Shown here piece after piece: positions 5,722 to 10,000 of a stretch of DNA of 10,000 nucleotides. Numbering within the stretch: position 1 is the first letter of the stretch; the number at the start of each line of letters is the position of its first letter. Origin of the DNA: Chrysomallon squamiferum. Its lineage: Eukaryota; Mollusca; Gastropoda; Neomphalida; Peltospiridae. The stretch spans positions 9,300,193 to 9,310,192 of the forward strand of contig CM022675.1 in the NCBI GenBank assembly GCA_012295275.1, written 5' to 3'. The notes below the pieces were generated by a model that did not search any database, was not told the origin of the DNA, and saw only the letters and a list, made by a program, of their open reading frames with translations. Position numbers and translations under genes: made by a program.

Positions 5722-6240
5722 TGGTTCACACTCGAAGCTGGTTACACTTAGTGGCATCAGTATGGTAGAATTTTTCTGGTTAGACGTAGTACAAAAATGT
5801 TCTGGTTACATTTAAAAGGCTGGTTACACTGTGGAATTAACATGGTTACACAATGCTTATGTTTATGTTACAGTATGGTTACATAGTGAAATTAGTACTG
5901 TTATGTTAAAGAATTGGTTACAGAGTGGAATTTATCAGGTCACATTAAATGATGGTTATACAGTGGAATTAATATGGTTACATTAAGGAGTGGTTACATA
6001 TTGTGGGATTTATCAGGTTACACTAAAGCACATTACACAATCAAGTTTATTTGGTTTCATTATGTGCTCATTGTGCATAAGGAAATTGATGTGGTTATGA
6101 ATACTCAGGACTGGTTACTCACAGAAAGTTTATAGGTTACAGCTTACACTAATGCCTGGTTACATATATTTGAATATGTGTAGGTTACACTAAGTATTAC
6201 ACATAGAGCAGTGGTTGGTAACATAATTTTATAGGTTACA
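5722..6240 (+). repeat. Degenerate GGTTACA tandem array, 38-39 bp higher-order period
   Basis: About 20 copies of [T/A]GGTTACA or close variants occur, all on the plus strand. In the core, TGGTTA starts at 5876, 5915, 5953 and 5991, giving periods of 39, 38 and 38 bp. Each such unit is a dimer: a 22-bp half (TGGTTACANAGTGGAATTWAT) and a roughly 16-bp half (AGGTTACATTAAAG). The same 22-bp half is seen at 5821-5842. Outside the core the copies are more scattered and diverged (for example 5722, 5739, 5803, 6015, 6112, 6134, 6157, 6182, 6233). No long open frame persists through the array. It is a satellite-like array or a homotypic cluster of binding sites; there is no CRISPR-like spacer structure. 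Confidence 0.8.
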
Positions 6241-6273
6241 CTACTACTACTGCTGCTGCTACATTACTACTAT

Positions 6274-6312
<39 letters not shown>

Positions 6313-6394
6313 AACTACAACTACAACTACAACTACTACTACTACTTACTACTACTACTACTACTACTACTACTAATAATAATAAATAAATAAC
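6236..6394 (+). repeat. CTA trinucleotide microsatellite with CTG and ACAACT blocks
   Basis: About 150 bp of CTA units have an internal structure. A CTACTACTAC start is followed by three CTG units, then interrupted CTA, then about 11 uninterrupted ACT units. Next come four ACAACT hexamers, more ACT units with one ACTT slip, and finally AAT/AAAT. It begins inside the last GGTTACACTA copy of the preceding array, which could have seeded the expansion. Confidence 0.92.
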
Positions 6395-6839
6395 TATAAG
6401 TACAGCAGTAGGATAAATAAAACTGTTTTCAAAATTATCCTGCAGTATTTGATTAATACTTGATTTGTCTGTCTGTCTGTGTGTCTGTTTTTAACAATTA
6501 TTCTGTGCTATTCTAACTGTCATAACAACTTACACAAAAAAAAAAAAAAAAAAAAACATTCAGGATTATCTTAAAACAAACATAATAAAATTATAAATAA
6601 TCAAATAATTTAATTATGTAGAAAAAAAAGAATGCAAGAACAGAAAGTACAAACAACACTAATGATAATAATTACAATTAGATTATCTTTTTTTTTTCTT
6701 TTTTTTTCAAATTACCAACTATGCACAACATCATCATATGAATTTATCCCACCAACTTCAATAACTAGGCAAAAAAATCACCACTACTGCAACTACTACG
6801 GCATCAGTTCCATCAGCGACACATCGCGACCGCTGTATT
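6395..6839. other. AT-rich stretch with A and T runs
   Basis: Contains a TCTG patch (6468-6482), a 21-base A run (6536-6556) and a T-rich pyrimidine tract (6688-6709). It closes with a CpG-bearing patch (6800-6840) holding a CAGCG/CGCTG inverted repeat (6814-6835). An open frame across 6632-6844 reads through the T tract and shows no recognisable protein. Confidence 0.5.
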
Positions 6840-7160
6840 CGTAATCAAATAATCGTAAAAAGATAACTTAATTGTTCAGATCGCGTGTACCTGTGCAGTC
6901 ATGTGGAACCACTTTTTTTTTCGACAGCGCACCCCACATCCAAGCTGAGGCCAGCCATGTAATACGACTGGTATTCTATGGTCTGGCAGAATTAATGATA
7001 GACTAAATAAATTACTCATCATTATTTGATTGGCTCACACCTGCCATCTTTTATTTTGGTATGGAATGGTCTCCTCCTCTATGGGGTGGGAGGGTGTAAG
7101 TATACTAGTTAGTTGTGGTGAGGGGACAAGTTTTTTTTTGGGGGTGGGGGTATAGGGTTT
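6840..7160. other. Balanced segment with an ATTGG box, donor-like GTAAGTAT and G-rich tracts
   Basis: More GC-balanced than its flanks. It contains TGATTGGCT (reverse CCAAT, about 7028-7036), a G-rich patch with three tracts (7083-7094), then GTAAGTAT (7096-7103), which matches the intronic half of a 5' splice site. A second G-rich patch (7140-7157) holds two five-G runs and a GGG. An untranslated exon ending at 7095 could be imagined, but no acceptor, start or coding frame supports it. Confidence 0.25.
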
Positions 7161-7283
7161 CGGTGGACGTTTTTTTTAAAATAAAGCCGAAATGTTAGAA
7201 ATGAGAATAAAAATGAAGATGACATTATTGATATTTTGATTATGATTATTTTTGTTGTTATTTTAGAAGTTTGTGGAAGTTGT

Positions 7284-7288
7284 TTTTA

Positions 7289-7320
<32 letters not shown>

Positions 7321-7456
7321 GTTACTGCTATTATTATTATTATTATTATTGATAATATATATTGCCATTGTTGTTATTTTTATGGAAGTATTATTTTTTT
7401 TACTGTTACTGCTGCTGCTACTACTACTGCTGCTGCTACTACTACTACTACTATTA
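7284..7456 (+). repeat. TTA microsatellite and CTG/CTA tract
   Basis: A TTA repeat (7290-7350) is interrupted by GTTACTGCTA. After a 50-bp AT-rich spacer it is followed by a CTG/CTA tract (7401-7453) that starts with the same GTTACTGCT motif. The two tracts may descend from one locus. Open frames here would encode oligo-leucine, isoleucine or threonine and are artefacts of the repeat. Confidence 0.9.
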
Positions 7457-7855
7457 AAATCAGAATTTATGGTTTAATATGACATAAGTCTTCATACAAA
7501 TTTTAGTTAGATTTTTACATGCTATATTATTCATTCTTGTGTTTTAATATTTTTCTTCATGTAAAAAATATCTTATTATATTTATTATTATTATTACTAC
7601 TATTACTAATACTATTATCATAATTATTAGTTGTTACCATTATCTTTATCATTAAAAAATTGTCCATAAATAAATACTGTAATTGAAAAATATATTAATA
7701 CACATTAATTATATATTATTTATTAATTAAGTGATCTTATCAAATTAGTTTAGTTTTTTCTTCCTTCATTCAAAAAAGAAAATAAAAATAAATAATAAGA
7801 TAAATTATTAAATATTTTATTTTGAAAATACCATTAATAAGATGATTCCATTTAT
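7457..7855. other. AT-rich stretch with TTA/TAC patch
   Basis: Very AT-rich. A short TTATTA/CTACTA patch at 7578-7625 resembles the nearby TTA tract. No gene, RNA or transposon feature was recognised. Confidence 0.6.
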
Positions 7856-7860
7856 TTAAA

Positions 7861-8100
7861 TAGAACAAAAAAAGTGAAAAAAAGTAAGAGATAAAAAGTA
7901 ATAAAGAATGAGTAAAAGATAGAGAGAAGGAATTTATGAGTTTTAAAGTGATATAAAGAGGTTACAAAGATAAAGAAGAAAAAAGAAAAGAAAATGGCAA
8001 TATAAATAAAATGTGTGTGAAAAAGAAAGAAAGAAAGAAAACCAAGACGACACACACAGAGAAAAAAAAAAAAAGTAAAACGAAAACATAGAACATTTCT
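7861..8100 (+). repeat. Purine-rich strand-asymmetric tract
   Basis: The plus strand is dominated by A and G for about 240 bp, including GAAA repeats (8023-8040) and an A run (8061-8074), with almost no C until the end. On the minus strand this gives a spurious phenylalanine-rich open frame. Long purine strands can form triplex structures, but the sequence is too mixed to predict a specific one. Confidence 0.65.
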
Positions 8101-8181
8101 CATTTATAACCAAATCTGTTCACCTTGTTAGGGCCCCTACTATAACGGTAAAAATTTTGAATGGTGGTAATGGCGGTGTAT

Positions 8182-8203
8182 GGGGGGGGGGGAGGAGGAG
8201 GAG
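8182..8203 (+). repeat. Eleven-G run followed by AGG repeat
   Basis: Eleven consecutive Gs (8182-8192) are followed by four AGG units. The G run can supply several quadruplex tracts. It is an isolated simple repeat at the left edge of the balanced segment 8100-8800. Confidence 0.85.
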
Positions 8204-8431
8204 AATATCATCTATGAATCATGTTGAGTTGACTCGGAATAAAACTACACAAACTACACGACAGTCGGTCGGTCGGATCAATAACTGGCTGTATCCAGTC
8301 TTAAAGCTTGGTCTCTCATCTCACTTCATTTTTCCCCCTCTCCCATTGGTTATTTTCTTTCTGCACCAATCTCACTCTAATGGCTACGCTTGGTTGGTTG
8401 TTTGGTCTTTGCTGCCTGAATCATTGATTTA

Positions 8432-8456
8432 TTTTTTTTTTTTTTTTTTTTTTTTT
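8432..8456 (+). repeat. 25-base T run
   Basis: An uninterrupted T run inside the CCAAT-containing segment. No target-site duplication or retroelement body was recognised on either side. Confidence 0.9.
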
Positions 8457-8577
8457 CCTGTCCTGTTTACCCCTTCTGTCAGGGTGGGTGGGTTTCTCTG
8501 CCGGATGATTGGCACTTCTCTGCAGACGATTCGACCAATGGGATCGCGGCTTGCAGATGCCTGGAAGGAGTGTTAAA

Positions 8578-8657
8578 CACACCTTAATTGCAAGGTGCTT
8601 TTCGGTTAGAATGGTTAGATCAAGGTATAGCAGATCAGATTAGTTTAACAAGGTGTG
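8578..8657. promoter_or_regulatory. T-box-like half sites
   Basis: CACACCTT (8578-8585) and AAGGTG (8592-8597) form an inverted pair with a six-base spacer. AAGGTGTG recurs at 8650-8657. AGGTGTG is the known core of T-box factor half sites in animals. The pairing as a near palindrome is suggestive, but the match is short and the assignment uncertain. Confidence 0.3.
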
Positions 8658-8867
8658 GCCGACAGAGGTGTTGTTGTTGTTGTTCCTTACTAGTGGTGAT
8701 GCATGTGATACTGTTGTGTTAACGTCTTCGGCATCATCGATTGAATGTGCAGGAATATGTTTGAGGAAGTAAAGCTTTCTCCTTTTGGTGAGTGGAAACA
8801 TTTTTCTCGATTTTCTTTTTTTTTAAAACCTGGATTTTGATTTTTTTTTTTTACCTTGCTGTTAAAC

Positions 8868-8900
8868 CTGTTAGGTTTTGAAACTGTTAGGTTTAGAAAA
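8868..8900 (+). repeat. Tandem duplication of CTGTTAGGTTTTGAAA
   Basis: Two adjacent copies of a 16-17 bp unit (8868-8883 and 8884-8900) differ by one substitution and one extra A. This is a small local duplication without an evident role. Confidence 0.75.
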
Positions 8901-9420
8901 CTGATATCCATTCTGTTAAATATAACAGTATACAAGAAGGTTATGTTTACATCTGTGAAATTTGTTGATTTCTTTTTTTTTTTTTTTAGGAAGGTAAATT
9001 CAGGAATTATTAAAGGTAGAAATGTTTCAGTTTATTAGAAATTTGAAATAAATGTTATTTAATTTATTTTTATTAACGTGATAGCTATTTTAAAGACTGT
9101 AAGATTTGTACTTTATATTTTTTATTTTTTTTATTTATTACTTTGGATTTGTCACTACCTAGATTATTAAGGTAAAATAAAATAAAATAACTGAAGTTTT
9201 AAATAAGATTTGCTGATTTATTCTGATCCATAATGACTTTTTTGATTTATCATAATTTTCTACTTCTTTATCTTTCATAATTTTTTTAAAATCATTATTA
9301 CCTTTTGTTTCTCTTTTTTTTTTTGTTCTCTCATTTAACCACCTTTGTAAGACCAAAATGCAATTAACAATTTTTTTTGCATGTTTAAATAAAATAATTG
9401 TGTTTATTTTTAAATTTATA
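8901..9420. other. AT-rich stretch
   Basis: Very AT-rich with T runs. A pyrimidine tract ending TTTAG (8971-8989) looks like a strong 3' splice site, but the frames after it close within a short distance and a 4-base or 26-base exon would be needed. AAAAT repeats lie at 9173-9189. No gene was recognised. Confidence 0.55.
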
Positions 9421-9423
9421 TTA

Positions 9424-9706
9424 CACCTGTCTTTTTATTACCTGAAAGGGATGGGTGGGATATGGTAGTTTTTTTCTTGTATAAATACAATATATTGAAA
9501 CAATTCCTTTGTTTTATTGCTATGTAATGTTTTATTATAATTTATCTTCAGGTGAAATTCGTCATGTATTTTAATAATTATTTTCGTGACAAATGTATCT
9601 CTCATACCTGTTAGTTTATTTTTTTATTTACTGTTGTTCACTTTGAAGGAAGTACATTTTCTGTTTGCTCACCTTTAATTAGTGACACCTTGATTTTTCT
9701 CACCTG
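9424..9706. promoter_or_regulatory. Scattered CACCTG/TACCTG motifs
   Basis: Five E2-box-type hexamers (9424, 9439, 9549 on the opposite strand, 9605, 9701) and two CACCTT (9670, 9686) occur in an otherwise AT-rich 280-bp stretch. The density is above what its composition would lead one to expect, though lower than in the cluster near 3850-3980. A shared role is inference only. Confidence 0.2.
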
Positions 9707-9709
9707 ATT

Positions 9710-10000
9710 AACTTATTTTCTAAGAATATAGGTAAACTGGGTCATTGTTAATCTGATGTTCAAGAAACATCCTGATTAATGCTTTCCCAAAGATAAAAGT
9801 AATAATTTACTTTTTTTTTCTTCTTTTTTTTATGAATGCTGGAATACTTAAACTTAAAATTGCAGAAAGTTAAAATGATTTTAAAAACAAAAATAAAATA
9901 AGAGAAGGAAAAATAAACAAGAGACTAAATCTCAAATGAAATAAAATAAGCAACAATTAAATTAAGTAAATAAATAATTTTACATGTTTAATTAAATTAA
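9710..10000. other. AT-rich terminal stretch
   Basis: AT-rich sequence with T runs near 9810-9830 and A-rich sequence to the end of the window. Nothing beyond simple composition was seen. Confidence 0.6.

Larger units (their letters stand above)
8225..8790 (+). promoter_or_regulatory. Possible CCAAT-type promoter with downstream donor-like site
   Basis: Four CCAAT cores occur in about 200 bp: ATTGG at 8345-8349, CCAAT at 8366-8370, ATTGG at 8508-8512 and CCAAT at 8535-8539. They are spread around a 25-base T run and a GGGTGGGTGGG patch (8482-8492). CpGs are frequent, including three CGGT units near 8264-8276. Downstream lie a T-box-like palindrome (8578-8597) and TTG/GTGAGTGG (donor at 8788). 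This would fit a TATA-less promoter with an untranslated first exon of roughly 200 bp. The open frame over 8157-8576 crosses the T run as oligo-phenylalanine and is not credible. Confidence 0.28.

Noticed and set aside
5618-5815. 65-codon open frame with balanced amino acid use
   Set aside because: It begins at GTG directly after an in-frame stop, has no acceptor at its start, and its second half is GGTTACA repeat. No family recognised.
5876-6028. CRISPR array
   Set aside because: The 38-bp period is suggestive, but the whole unit repeats with divergence, there are no unique spacers, and the surroundings are eukaryotic.
7271-7482. Two overlapping frames rich in leucine or isoleucine
   Set aside because: Direct translations of the TTA and CTG/CTA microsatellites; not membrane proteins.
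8123-8135. TTAGGG telomere-type repeat
   Set aside because: A single copy inside an odd palindrome TAGGG-C-CCCTA; no tandem telomeric array.
8157-8576. 139-codon open frame on the plus strand
   Set aside because: It crosses the 11-G run as glycine/arginine and the 25-T run as oligo-phenylalanine. No recognisable domain.
8960-9030. Strong 3' splice site followed by an exon
   Set aside because: The pyrimidine tract plus TTTAG is good, but T runs are everywhere here, and only a 4-base or 26-base exon would fit the following donor-like sites.
1-10000. tRNA, rRNA, snRNA or histone stem-loop elements
   Set aside because: No B-box-like GGTTCRA with a matching A-box, and no conserved rRNA, snRNA or histone 3'-end words, were found on either strand by eye.

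Overview
The window looks like non-coding nuclear DNA from an animal, probably an invertebrate. It is strongly AT-rich and full of long homopolymers and di-, tri- and pentanucleotide microsatellites (TG, GA, AT, TTA, CTA, AAAAT). It has a C-rich minisatellite and no compact gene arrangement, ribosome-binding sites or operons. The heavy TTA/CTA/TG load with little coding content would fit a mollusc such as a cephalopod, but that is inference from texture only. No protein, tRNA, rRNA or snRNA gene could be recognised. The long open frames all run through repeats or lack an ATG, a family match or splice support.

Layout: 1-330 is A-rich, with a threefold degenerate A-tract repeat. 330-960 is a mixed, moderately GC-balanced stretch with a G-rich tract, a CTT repeat, a 41-base T run and scattered promoter-type motifs (CACGTG, CCAAT, AP-1). 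1409-1770 is a C-rich minisatellite of 34-37 bp units. 1800-2480 is AT-rich with a GA microsatellite. 2487-3250 is the most gene-control-like segment. It holds paired ACATGCATGT palindromes, a local CpG peak with perfect inverted repeats, a CCAAT box and CRE-type sites, then a G-quadruplex motif, an AP-1 site, a hairpin and a TATA-like box. 3260-3830 is AT-rich. 3832-3985 is a small GC-balanced island that could be a short exon or a cluster of E2-box sites. 4020-5050 is dominated by TG repeats and AT-rich DNA.

5090-5690 is unique, CpG-containing sequence of unknown role. It passes into a degenerate array of about 20 same-strand GGTTACA copies (5722-6240) with a 38-39 bp period in its core. 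That array merges directly into a 150-bp CTA trinucleotide tract. 6390-7600 is AT-rich with TTA and CTG/CTA tracts around a small balanced segment at 6840-7100. 7860-8100 is purine-rich on the plus strand. 8100-8800 is another balanced segment, with four CCAAT cores, a T-box-like palindrome and a GTGAGT donor-like site. 8800-10000 is AT-rich with scattered CACCTG/TACCTG motifs.

The picture is of intergenic or intronic DNA with several islands that may be promoters, enhancers or untranslated first exons. No complete functional system can be assembled. The best leads are the 38-bp GGTTACA array, the 2487-3125 island, and the exon-like or E2-box island near 3832-3985.
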